From Rhizaria sp. SCN 62-66 (Eukaryota; Rhizaria, unplaced), in assembly GCA_001724265.1 (NCBI GenBank), contig MEDY01000011.1:1-64000 (forward strand): a stretch of DNA of 64,000 nt, in the 5' to 3' direction. Shown here piece after piece: positions 32,674 to 43,300 of this stretch. Below the pieces are notes generated by a model, which worked only from the letters and a program-made list of their open reading frames with translations, searched no databases and was not told the DNA's origin. The translations under genes and the position numbers were made by a program. Within the stretch, counting starts at the first letter, position 1. Every line of letters begins with the position of its first letter.

Positions 32674-34000
32674 CGCGGACTGAGCTGCTAGAGTGAGCAG
32701 AACGCGGACTATACAAACGAAATTGCACAAAACAGAACAAACAGCAAAGAGAGGTTAGTATGCATAATAAATATTTGTGCGTTATCTTCGAATAATAGCA
32801 GCTATGCGTGCTACACGAGTTGATGTCTAAACAAGATGGCAAACTCGGGGATTCGCCCAGGCTGGAGTGAGATGAGGCGTATGGCAGAGAAAGTGAGGCG
32901 TACGTTAAGTTCCTGTGCAAGAATACGCCGTTTTACACAGAACTAAGTTCTGGACGCGTTACTTTAAGGCTTTGCAACCTTGCTGGTGCGCCTGTGCTCT
33001 TGAAAGAGTGGAGTCAAAAGAAGAAGCTTGCTGCGAAGAAGCGCGATCAGTTGCGCTGCGTTTTTAGCAAGACGGTGATGTTTGATCAAAACAAAATGGG
33101 TGAAAAAAAGAATTAAATTAAAACAAAAACAAGAATATGAACGTTAGATGCCAATTTGTGAATGTGGCAAGGTGTACAAGCAATTTCTTTGTGAAAGAGA
33201 GAGGTCCCAGTGATGAAGATCGATAGTCTTTCGAGATTCAAAAGATATCGTGAAAAAGAGCGTTAAACGAGGCTAGATTTGGGAGGTCAAATATATATGT
33301 ACGCGTCTACATAATATTAGTTTGATGTCTCTAGCCGGCAAAATATTGCTGCTAGGATCAATGATTTCGGCAGCACTCCACACCCGAAGAAGAAGAAGTA
33401 GAAGACCGTATTAGCTTCGCATTTTCACATTGATTTCATCCTACTTGAGTATGGTATTTATCACTTAAACCAATGCCATATAGTTTTTGTGTGGCATTTC
33501 TATGTGATAGATTGCTACAACGGCATGCCACATCAGATATGAGTCGCTGTGGCTCATATTCGCATCCTGACCACACTCCGCAGTGTCATGACCTTGGCGC
33601 AGTCACGACAGCGACTCTTGTGCAGACAGGGCAAATAAAGATTCAATCATGTACAAATCACGAACTCGTTTTCTGTATGTTGCAGCTCGCGGCCATTATC
33701 CGTGCAAAATGTTGGTATTTTTAGCTCTCGTGTTGAACTCTTAGTAAGAGTTCTAAACAATTCTTCTCACGCCAGCCCACGGGTTCTCAGCTTTTGGAGT
33801 CACACAACGCGACGAAAACATCGAAAACAAGAAAGCAAACTCTGTATCATAATTGAACCTAAGTCAAGATATATCTCATATATAGTATATGTGACGCATA
33901 CACTCGGATTCCACGTCCTCTTCAAGTCATTACGACACGTACAGCTGTCACAGTTTCACGGCAGAAACAAAGTGGAACAACCGAACAGCAGAAACCCTGC
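32674..34000. other. 1.3-kb AT-rich spacer
   Basis: Between two minus-strand genes: it contains the promoter of the AT-hook gene and the 3' flank of the PH-BEACH gene. Only short ORFs. I looked for tRNA and 5S-like elements and found none that hold up. Confidence 0.6.
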
Positions 34001-37000
34001 TTAGAGCGGCGCCACAGCCGAGAACACGCGTCCCGGCGCAACGCCCGCAACTGTGGCGCCCATCCACGCGCGCCACTCCTCGTCCCTGTCGGCCGCGGCA
34101 ACGACCCCCGCGCCCGCACCCGCGACGGCCGCTGCGTCGGCCGCGGCTGTATTGTGCGCCGCCGTCTCGGCCCCCACGCCCGCGGCGCCGCGCCACACGG
34201 CCTCGTCGTCCGCGCGCGTCCACCCCGCGCGCCGCCCGCCGCGGCCCTCAGCAGCACCAGTGCCAGTGGCGGCGTCGGCGTCGGCGTCCGGGTCCGGGTC
34301 GGTCGTGGCGCCCGCGCCGACACTATGCTTGCTGCTGTGCTCGAGCAGCATAAACTCGGATGCCAGCTCCATCGCCTCTTCCTCCGCGCGCGCCGCGGCC
34401 TCGGCCTCGCGAGCGTCGTCGCCGTCGCTGGCATCGCCGTCGGAGCCGTAGTCAAAGTCATCGTGATCGTCGTCGTCGCCGTTGTCGTCGTCGTCTTCGT
34501 CGTCGTTGTCGTCGCTCGCCATGTCGTACACAAGGCCCTGGTCGTCGCACCGCGCAGCAGCCGCAGCAGCCGCAGCCGCAGTGGCGTCAGCGCTGGCGCC
34601 GGCGGCAGAGTTCCCAGCGCCGCCGCTAATGCCAAGCGCGTTGCCTGACGCAGAGGACGGCAGTGGCAAGCCCCGACTGCGACTGCGGCTGCGGGTGTGC
34701 CCGCGCCCGCGACTGCGCCCGCGCTCAGTCGCCGCCCCCGCGCCCCCAGCGCCAGCGCCAGGTGGCGCGACTGCGGCCGTGCTGCGGCTGAGCCGGCGCC
34801 GCGCCAGCGCGCGCGCACGCATCACTGCGCCCGCCACAGCCGCCGCGGCGGCCGCGCGCTCGCCGGGGCCGCGCGGCCTAACTTTCGCGATGTCGCGCAT
34901 CCACACGGCCGGGTGCAGCCGGAGCCGCAGACACAGCCTCTGCTGCACGGTGACGCCACCGGCAGCAACTGCGCCTGCGGCTGCGCCAGCGGCTGAGGCG
35001 GATGTGGATGTGGGGGGCAAAGTGACTGTAGGGAGGTTGACGTCGCAGGGCGTGAGCGCAAGCGCGCCGAACGTGGCGTTGGCCCACAGGGGCAGCGCCG
35101 CCGACACGGGCTCCGACTCGAGCCAGAGCCGGTGGGCCACGAGCAGTGCCACGGCCTCGGTCACCACCGCCGCTGCTTCAGTCTCTGCAGCGGTCCCCGC
35201 TGCGGGCAACGCGCTGGTGCCGGGGCCGGAGTTCAGACTTGAGCTCAGGCTTCTCGAGCTGGGCTGAGACGAGACAGCTAAGCTGCTACTGCGCGTGTTC
35301 GCGCTATCGGGGATGCTAGCGGAGCCGCAGAGCAGTGCGTGAAGCGCGCTCACTTCACCGGGAATGACTGCGCAGTCGTCGTTGCGCAGGAAGTTAAGCC
35401 GCGCGGGGAAATCAAGCCGCGTGAGCGCAGTGCGCATGGCAGCATACTCAGCCTCGACACCACCGCGCACAGCGCCGAGCCCCCAGCTCGACTGTGACCG
35501 AAGCAGCGAGTGTGAGCGCTGAAGCGGTGAAGGCTCAATGGACGATGTTATAATGCTGCTATCGTTGCTGTTGATAAACTTAAGAAGCTTTGGCAGCGGC
35601 ATCTGTTCACAGTCCTCAACGGTGAGGCCCGTAACAGCTAACCGCAAAGAGTCCATATCACACCGCAAAGAGTCCATATCGCAATCCCCAGCCGCATCCG
35701 TCACCGCGCTCTCAGACTCGGGCGCAGTGATTTCACTCTCAGTAGAACGCACGGCTGCAGTGCTGGCGGCCCCCGCGGCGGCGGCGGCCACGGAGCGCAC
35801 GGCAGCGGCGGCGGCAGCGCGCACGGCGGTCTCCAGCAGCGCGTCCGACGCGTAGAGCCAGAGGGGGAACTCGCTCGCGGCCTGCGCGGCGGACACGGCG
35901 GCGCGCGCAACCAGGGCCTGGGGTGGCGCCGCAGTGTCCACGAAGCCAGCAGCGGTCTTGGCTGGAACAGCAGCAGGGCTAACAGGGGCGGCGCCGGTGA
36001 CGGCAACGAGCGCCGACAACAACGAGCGCGCGCGCGCCGTAGCGCTAGCGGTGCATTGACTGCTCCCGCTGCGGTGGTCAACAAGAGCAGGGACTGCGCT
36101 ACCATCAACAGCGTTGCACGCGCAGTCGGCGTCGTTGGCGGCGGCCACAAGCTGCTGCGCGGCCGCGGTCAGCGTGAGACAAGCGCCCTCCAGCGCGCTC
36201 ACCGCGCTGCCGCTGCCAGGGTAGAACAGGGCGGAGACTGTGTCGGCGGCCACGGGCGCGAAGGCCCCGGACGCAATGGCGTTGGCGGGATAGGCGGGCA
36301 CGGTGACTTCGACCACGGTTATCTCGACGCTCACACGGCCGCTAGCCTCCGCTGTTGCTGCAGAGCTGTTGTCGTTACTCTCGGGGATAGACTCGGCCTC
36401 GCCTGACTTGCTCTCATTTGCGGCGGCAGAGTCCAGGGCCACAGGGGTGACCGTGAGCACGACCGGGGACGCGGAGCCATCTCCAGCCACCACACCGTCC
36501 TTATCCCCGCCCTGGCTCGGGGCAGACACGGCTTGTTGTTGGGCGGTATTTTTCATCGCCGTAGCGGCGGTGTGAGAGAGAGCCGCTGCAGCGTTGTGTG
36601 CCGCGACGGCCGCAGCGGCCGCGGGCGCAGACCGGCCCAGCAGCCGGCCGCAGCGCAGGCGGCCCACAGTTACGACATCGCCGCACTCGCTCAGCTCGTC
36701 ACAGCCACATTGCTCCTGCTCCTGCCCCTGAGGCTCCTGCTGTTGCTGCTTCTGGAGCTTCAGTCGCAGTTGCTCTGCGGTGTCAACGTTGGTGCGCACC
36801 GCGGGCAGCAGCGGCGGCGCGGCGGGGTCATGCACCGACCTCTCGGCCGCGATGTTCACCCATCCCAGGTACTCGAGCGTGCTCATGCGTCCAGAGCGCC
36901 AGCGCCGCGTCGCGCGCACCTTGGCCAGCACCTGCCGTGGGCGCGGGTGCGGCGGCGTCCGCAGCAGCCGCGTCAGCAGCAGGTACAGGCTGCGCGCTGT

Positions 37001-39787
37001 GGCCACAGCGCCGGCATCGGGGCGCTGCGGCCAGCGCTGCCGCCGCGCGTCGGCCCCCGCCAGCGCCGAGGCCACGGGAGTCGCCACGGTCACCCCGCCG
37101 CCGTTGCCGTCAGCGACGAGGCTGGAGCCGCCGCCGAGTTGGCTGGAGCTGCCGTGGGCGTGCGGCGCGGCGACGGCGGGGTCGAAGGCGAAGCTGGCGC
37201 CGAAGCTGTCGAGCGGCATGGCCGCGTCCTCCGGCTCGGTGCCGAAGACGAGGAACAGCGACTCGAGGGGCCGGAACACCGGGAGCACTTCGATCGCGCA
37301 GGGCACGCGCGCGAAGAGGCGCGGGAGCACGAGCTGCACCTCGTCCAGCGGGATCGACGCGACCACCTGGGTGTTTGCACCAGCACGCACATTCATGAAA
37401 CCGTCATCGCCGGCCGCAGAGTATGGCTGGGCGCTGATTCGACCGCCGCAGTGTGCAACGTTGCCGCAGGGCTCCCAGGTGCCGGTGAAGGTGACCGCCG
37501 CGTCTGTGACGGTCGCGTGTCCGCGCGCGCGGCGGCCGTAGCGCAGCAGCGTGCAGTCCGTACGCGCGTACGTCGTGCCCGTGAGACTGACCGCGAGCGC
37601 GGCCGCGAGCGCCGGGTCCACCGGCTCAGGCTCAGGCACAGGCGCAAGCGCGCCAGCATCAGCACTAACAGCAACAGCATCAGCAGCAGCAGCAGCAGCA
37701 CCAGCACCATCAGGGTGAGCGCCAGTGAGATCGAGCTCAACGGCGCCGCTGTCAGCAGCATCAGCGTCGTTCTTGTTGTCGTGGTTGTTGTCTTCGTCGT
37801 CGAATTCGCCCCACGAGTGCTCCCTGAGGAACTGGCGCGCCGCCGCAGAGGCCGACACAGCCGCGGCGGAGGCAGACGCGGCGGCCGCGGCGGCGGTGGC
37901 GGCAGCCGAATCGAAGGCTCTCGAGACGCTGGCCTTGGCCGCAAGGGCGAAGTCGAGCGGGGACAGAGGGCTGGAGGGGGCGCCGCTGCTCACGGTCACG
38001 TCGCTGTTGACGGTCAAGTCACGAGGCGCAGGCACGGTCGCGTGGGCGTTATTGTTATTATCAGCGTTGTGGTTGTCGCTGTTGATGCTGGGTGAGTTGG
38101 TGCTCAGTGCAAGAGGCTGTTCTGAAGCAGAAGCAGAGTTCAAAATGGCAAGAGAGCTTGCTTCAGCAACAACCGCAGGAGCAGCAGTTGGAGCAGCAAC
38201 CACAGCAACCTTGTTGTAATTGTTGTTGTTGTTCGTGTTGGTTCCAGGGTGGACGTAGCGACTGCGGCTGCGGCTCGGCGCAGGCAAAGCTCCCATTGCA
38301 AGTTCGGGCTCGGGCTGTGCAAGACTGTACGCGCCGCCGCCAGAAGCAGTGGTGCCCGGAACAGAGACAGGGAAAGCAGACGCAGAAGTAGAGGCGTTGA
38401 TGCTGCCATTAATTACATTGACATTGCTACCATTATTGGTGTTGCTGCCATTAACAGCTGTGTATGTGGGAGGATGCGCTGGCGGCGGCCCCCTCCCGCT
38501 CGCACTCGCATTCGAGCCTGCAGCTGCGTTGTTGATGCTGAAGCTGGGGCTGGCGCTGGCCATAGTGTAGCTCGCCGGGCCCGTGGCGGCAGGCACTGCG
38601 GCGAGGTCTGTCAGAGTACTCTCAAAACTGACTGAGCCCCAGAGACCCTGGCCCTGGGGGGGCTGGCTCTGGCCGTAGCTCTGACCGTAGCTCGGGCCCT
38701 GGACCTGATGGGGACCGTAGCTTTGATTCTGGTCCTGACTCGGCCCGTAGCTTTGACTGTACCCTTGACTGCTGTTGTTTTGATTGTAACCGTGAACGTA
38801 GCCTTGCTGATTCGGTTGAGTGTAGCCCTGGTTGGGAGGCTGCTGACTGTACCCTTGGGTGTTAGGTTGAATGGAGCCTGGATTGTTCGGCTGAACGTAA
38901 CCCTGATTGTTCGGCTGAGTGTAAGGCTGGTTAATTGGCGGAGTGTAACCCTGGCCGTTAGGCTGAATGTAAGGCTGCTGTGCATGACCTTGGTGATTGA
39001 GCTGGGGGTACTGCTGGGTCTGAGCATAAGGCTGTTGAGTGTAACCCTGATTGTAACCCTGGTTGTTGTAAGGCTGCGGGTAGGCCTGGCTCTGGTCAAA
39101 GGGCTGGCTCTGATCGAAGGACTGATTATGGACCGGGGGACCATAACCCGGGTTCTGAGTATAGCCCTGACTCTGAGCGGCCCCAGTGGCATGAGCAGCG
39201 GCGGTAGCGGCGGCGGTGGCGGTTGTCCACTCATCCTCGTTGGCTACATGAGCTGCATCGTTGTTGCTGTTGTTGTTGTCATGAAAGCTCTCTTCCTCTT
39301 CTTCGAGACCGCCGCTAGGATTCGCAGCAGCAACGGTAGCAGAGGGGTCACCAAGCGAAGATGACGCGGGCACTGCATTAACAGACGCCTGTGCGCTTGC
39401 GGGACCGTAAGCACCCGCGTTATCTGCGTTGGCCCCGTGATCGATGGCACTGCCACCGCCGACAGCCAAGTTAGCCAACTCGTCCTCAGCCGGCGCCGGC
39501 TGCTCTGAGAAGTACTCCACGTCCGCCGGCTTGTGCGTGCCGCAGAGCGAGCAGGCCGCGGCGAGCGAGACCTCGTGGTATGTGCAGATGGGGCAGCGCC
39601 AGCGGCGCAGCGCGGCGGCGGCGGCGGCAGCGGCGCGGGGGGACGGCACCTGGGCCGCCTGGCCGGGCACTGGTTCGGCGACGTCGGCGTCCTTGGTAGC
39701 GCCGCACATCGGGCAAAAGCGCGCGGTTGGCATTTCGACGAGGAAAGTGCAGCGCGAGCACGGCCATGGCGCGGCGGGAGCGGACAT
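34001..39787 (-). CDS. RanBP2-zinc-finger / QGY-rich / PH-BEACH protein
   Basis: A single-exon gene of 1928 residues from the ATG at 39787 (MSAPAAPWPC). Two RanBP2-type zinc fingers: Cys10/13/25/28 and Cys65/68/79/82. Residues about 200-390 are a Tyr/Gln/Asn/Gly tract built of NQGY, QGYTQ and QPN units (prion-like). After disordered sequence, residues 743-845 fit a BEACH-associated PH domain (CTLLRYGRRARGHATVTDAAVTFTG, then IPLDEVQLVLPRLFARVPCAIEVL...ESLFLVFG). Residues about 955-985 match the opening of a BEACH domain (RRWRSGRMSTLEYLGWVNIAAER), and 1550-1575 match its closing helix (WLESEPVSAALPLWANATFG). The roughly 570 residues between exceed a normal BEACH domain, so there are large insertions. 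The C-terminus is acidic and no WD40 repeats follow, unlike most BEACH proteins. Expected role: membrane-trafficking scaffold. Stop is TAA. Confidence 0.7.
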   Translation of the reverse strand: MSAPAAPWPCSRCTFLVEMPTARFCPMCGATKDADVAEPVPGQAAQVPSPRAAAAAAAALRRWRCPICTYHEVSLAAACSLCGTHKPADVEYFSEQPAPAEDELANLAVGGGSAIDHGANADNAGAYGPASAQASVNAVPASSSLGDPSATVAAANPSGGLEEEEESFHDNNNSNNDAAHVANEDEWTTATAAATAAAHATGAAQSQGYTQNPGYGPPVHNQSFDQSQPFDQSQAYPQPYNNQGYNQGYTQQPYAQTQQYPQLNHQGHAQQPYIQPNGQGYTPPINQPYTQPNNQGYVQPNNPGSIQPNTQGYSQQPPNQGYTQPNQQGYVHGYNQNNSSQGYSQSYGPSQDQNQSYGPHQVQGPSYGQSYGQSQPPQGQGLWGSVSFESTLTDLAAVPAATGPASYTMASASPSFSINNAAAGSNASASGRGPPPAHPPTYTAVNGSNTNNGSNVNVINGSINASTSASAFPVSVPGTTASGGGAYSLAQPEPELAMGALPAPSRSRSRYVHPGTNTNNNNNYNKVAVVAAPTAAPAVVAEASSLAILNSASASEQPLALSTNSPSINSDNHNADNNNNAHATVPAPRDLTVNSDVTVSSGAPSSPLSPLDFALAAKASVSRAFDSAAATAAAAAASASAAAVSASAAARQFLREHSWGEFDDEDNNHDNKNDADAADSGAVELDLTGAHPDGAGAAAAAADAVAVSADAGALAPVPEPEPVDPALAAALAVSLTGTTYARTDCTLLRYGRRARGHATVTDAAVTFTGTWEPCGNVAHCGGRISAQPYSAAGDDGFMNVRAGANTQVVASIPLDEVQLVLPRLFARVPCAIEVLPVFRPLESLFLVFGTEPEDAAMPLDSFGASFAFDPAVAAPHAHGSSSQLGGGSSLVADGNGGGVTVATPVASALAGADARRQRWPQRPDAGAVATARSLYLLLTRLLRTPPHPRPRQVLAKVRATRRWRSGRMSTLEYLGWVNIAAERSVHDPAAPPLLPAVRTNVDTAEQLRLKLQKQQQQEPQGQEQEQCGCDELSECGDVVTVGRLRCGRLLGRSAPAAAAAVAAHNAAAALSHTAATAMKNTAQQQAVSAPSQGGDKDGVVAGDGSASPVVLTVTPVALDSAAANESKSGEAESIPESNDNSSAATAEASGRVSVEITVVEVTVPAYPANAIASGAFAPVAADTVSALFYPGSGSAVSALEGACLTLTAAAQQLVAAANDADCACNAVDGSAVPALVDHRSGSSQCTASATARARSLLSALVAVTGAAPVSPAAVPAKTAAGFVDTAAPPQALVARAAVSAAQAASEFPLWLYASDALLETAVRAAAAAAVRSVAAAAAGAASTAAVRSTESEITAPESESAVTDAAGDCDMDSLRCDMDSLRLAVTGLTVEDCEQMPLPKLLKFINSNDSSIITSSIEPSPLQRSHSLLRSQSSWGLGAVRGGVEAEYAAMRTALTRLDFPARLNFLRNDDCAVIPGEVSALHALLCGSASIPDSANTRSSSLAVSSQPSSRSLSSSLNSGPGTSALPAAGTAAETEAAAVVTEAVALLVAHRLWLESEPVSAALPLWANATFGALALTPCDVNLPTVTLPPTSTSASAAGAAAGAVAAGGVTVQQRLCLRLRLHPAVWMRDIAKVRPRGPGERAAAAAAVAGAVMRARALARRRLSRSTAAVAPPGAGAGGAGAATERGRSRGRGHTRSRSRSRGLPLPSSASGNALGISGGAGNSAAGASADATAAAAAAAAARCDDQGLVYDMASDDNDDEDDDDNGDDDDHDDFDYGSDGDASDGDDAREAEAAARAEEEAMELASEFMLLEHSSKHSVGAGATTDPDPDADADAATGTGAAEGRGGRRAGWTRADDEAVWRGAAGVGAETAAHNTAAADAAAVAGAGAGVVAAADRDEEWRAWMGATVAGVAPGRVFSAVAPL
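38620..39180 (-). repeat. Degenerate tandem repeats encoding QGY/NQGYTQPN units
   Basis: Imperfect tandem units of about 18-33 bases in the PH-BEACH gene (for example the recurring AACCCTGG and GTAAGGCTG words on the plus strand) encode the Tyr/Gln/Asn/Gly-rich tract. Unit length varies but stays in frame. Confidence 0.75.
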
Positions 39788-40341
39788 TGGGATGGGGACG
39801 CGCCGGGCCGAGGTGTTTGAGTCTGGATGGACAAGGAGGAAAGCGCGGTTTACTATGCGAATGAAGCGACATAATGGAAACACGGAAAGATATATAGAGC
39901 TTTAGTGCATGTCAATTGTGATATCGAGCAAAAATCTATGTTGACGATCAGACCATGTCAAACAGGTGTTGAATGCAACGAAGCTCATATCTCGTATCTC
40001 TGACCCGATGCTCAGACAGTTTTTGCTTTCTTCGCGTCTGGCCCACGGTCACTTGCTCCGGTGCGCACCACGGAAATCATATCGTGTGCACGAAGAACTC
40101 CGACAATACTGTTCTGATAAAGATAAATACCAAGCATATTTGCGCTTTTATTTGGCGTTGTATTTAACTCGCGAAAAGACCTCACCTAGATACGATAGAC
40201 GCAGCCCAAGTAGGCGTCTTCCCGAGTCTCTTGCCTTCGCTTTAACCCGCTCCGCTCGTCTTATCTCTGCCCGTCCTGACCTTACCCTTCACTCTCTTAC
40301 CCTGTTCACACGCTCATGCGCGCGCTGTAGACTCTTGCCCA
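39788..40341. promoter_or_regulatory. Divergent promoter region with a TATATA element
   Basis: Shared 5' region of the PH-BEACH gene (minus) and WDR3 (plus). GATATATAGAGC at about 39888-39899 lies about 100 bases before the minus-strand ATG and could be a TATA box. Functional assignment is inference only. Confidence 0.35.
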
Positions 40342-43300
40342 ATGAGCAAGACGTACCTGCGCTACGTGCAGCAGGACGTCTTCGGTCTGGTGGCGTCCAC
40401 GGCCACGGCCGACATCCTCTTCATGCCCAACTCGGGCGGCCGCGTCGTCATCGTCCCCGCGCTCGAGGACATCAATATCTGGAACGTCAAACAGGGCGTG
40501 CTTGTCGACGTCCTGCGCGACGCCGGCAACCGCTCTGCCGTCTCGGTGCTTGCGCTCGACCCGCAGGAGCGCTTCCTCGCCGCGGGCCACGAGGACGGCA
40601 AGATCCGCGTGTGGGACCTCAAGACGCGCGAGGTCGCCGTCGTCTTCAATGCGCACACCGCCGCCGTGTCCGCGCTCGCCTTCTCCGAGTCCGGCGACCT
40701 GCTCGCCTCGGGCTCGCGCGACACGGACATCGTACTGTGGGATGTGGTCGCCGAGCAGGGCGTGTGCCGCCTCAAGGGCCACAAGGACGAAGTCACCGAC
40801 CTCAAGTTCCTCAACATCCTCATCAACATCGTGCCCGACGCCGAGTTCCTGTCGCCCGTCGCGCCCACGCCCACACTCGGTGTCGCGCCGCCCGCCGCGC
40901 TGTCGACGCGCGAGATCCCCGTGCTCGTGTCCTCGTCCAAGGACTCGTTCCTCAAGGTCTGGGACACCGCGCTGCAGCACTGCATCCACACGCTCACGGG
41001 CCACCGCGCCGAGGTGTGGTCCTTCGACGTCACGGCGCGCGCCTGCGACAACTACGCGCTCCTCGTCGCCGGCTCCACCGACAAGACGCTGCGCGCGTGG
41101 AAGGTCTACACGACGCTCTTCGCGCCCGCCTCGGCGCCCTCAGAGGAGCTCTCGGCGCTGTTCGAGAAGGTCGGCGTCGAGTACGCGGGCTCGCTCGACC
41201 GCCCTGGCGGCAAGAAGCGCGTCCGCAAGGTCCGCTTTGACCACCCGGCCCCCGCCGCCGTCGCTGCCGCGCGCGCCCGCGCCCTCGTCTCCAACACCAG
41301 CTCGAGCTCGTCCAGTAGCAACAGTGATGCGAGCGTGTTTTACCCGCAGAACCTGCCGCTCGAGTCGCGCGTGCTGATTGTGCAGGGTGTAGACAAGGTG
41401 CTCGACGTTTTCGCCATCCGCGGCCGCGCCGAGCGCTCGAAGCGCGTGGCGCGCCGCTTCCGGCGCTACCGCGACCGGCTCAAGGACGTCGAGACGGGCC
41501 GCGACAAGTCGGGCATCGAGGTCCCGCCCCCCGCGGCGTACATCCCTTCCGACGACGTGGAGACGCAGGTGCCCGTGCGCACCGACACGCGCGTCACTGC
41601 CGTCGCCTTCAACCCCGCCGGCGCCGTCACCCGCGTGCACAACGGCGGCGATGACGACTTGGCGCTGTCATTCGCGCAGGTCGTGGTGGCGCTGCAGGAT
41701 AACGTCGTGCAGACGTGGGGCGTGCCGATGGTGGCCATGACGGTGGCCCACGCCGAGGAGGCCGGCATGGGCACCGGCACCGTCACCGCCGCCGCCGCCG
41801 CCGCGCTCGCCACCGGCGACGCCAAGCTGCAGGTGCACTACTCGATCGCGCTTCCGGGCCACCGCTCCGGCGTGCGCGTGACGAGTCTGGCCTCGGACGA
41901 CTCGCTGCTGCTCTCGGCGGCCGGCGCGCAGCTCAAGCTGTGGAACATGGCCACGCGCAACTGCATCCGCACACTGGACCTGGTGGAGCCCTCTGACGCG
42001 GACCGCGCGGCTTCGGCGGCGTCCACGGCGACCGCGGGCGTCGACGCCGAGGACGATGACGGCAGCGACATGGTGCTGTGCGCGCTCTTCGTGCCCGGCA
42101 ACCGCCACGTGCTGGTCGGCACCAAACGCGGCTTTATCGACCTCTACGAGCTCGCGTCGGGCCAGCTACTGCACCGCGAGGTGGCCCACGGCGGGAAGCC
42201 TATCTGGAGCCTCGACCTGCGCGCCGACCAGCGCGGCTTTGCGTCGGGCGGCGACAAGGAGGTCTGGGGCTGGGACTTCGAGCTCGTTGAGGTCGGCAAC
42301 GGTAACGGTCACGCGATCGGCGGCGGTGCGAAGCGGCTGTCGTTTGCGCAGACCCGCGCGCTGAAGCTGAGCGACGACGTGCTGTGTGTCAAGCACTCCG
42401 GCGACGGCCGCTACCTCGCCGTGGGGCTGCTGGACGGCACAGTCCGCATCTTCCACCAGGACACGCTGACCTTTTTCGTGTCGCTCTACGGCCACAAGCT
42501 GCCCGTGCTGTGCCTCGACATCTCCTCCGACTCGACGCTCATCCTCACGGGCTCGGCCGACAAGACGGTTAAGATGTGGGGGCTGGACTTCGGCGACCTG
42601 CGCAAGAGCTTCCGCGCGCACGACAACTCGGTCATGCGCGTCCAGTGGGTGCCCAAGACGCACTATTTCTTCACGGCCGGCAAGGACAAGCTCGTCAAGT
42701 ACTGGGACGGCGACCGCTTCATCGAGGTCCTCACACTGCCCGGCCACCACGCAGAAGTGTGGGCTTTCGCCGTGGCGTCCAAGGGCCAATACCTGGTCTC
42801 GACGGGCAACGACCGGTCGCTGCGGCTGTGGCAGCAGACGGAGGAGCAAGTCTTCCCCGACGAGGAGGCCGCGAAGAAACTCGAGGAGGCGCTCGACGCC
42901 GACGACGCCAACACGGCGACGGGCTCGGACAAGATTGGCAAGGTTACGGGCGGCATTGTCGCCGCGCCGGCCGACTCGACCGAGGTCTGGCGCGGCGCGC
43001 CCAAGAGCAAGAGCGCGCAGGACCTGGGCGAGCAGCTGATCGACGTGCTCGATATCTGCGAGGTTGAGGAGGAGAACTGGCGCCGCTACCACGCGCTCGT
43101 GCGCACGCGCGTGTCTGAATGGCGCGAGCGCCGCCGGCTCGCGGCGGGCGGCGACGCCAAGGCGGGCTCCATCGCGGCGCTGCTGGCCGTGACGGCCGTG
43201 ATGGGCAAGGACGGCACCGCGCAGGCCGTGGCGCTGGGCGGGGACGCCGCCGACGCCGAGCGCGCCGAGCTTCAGGCCGTCGTGTCCAACGTGCCCAAGC

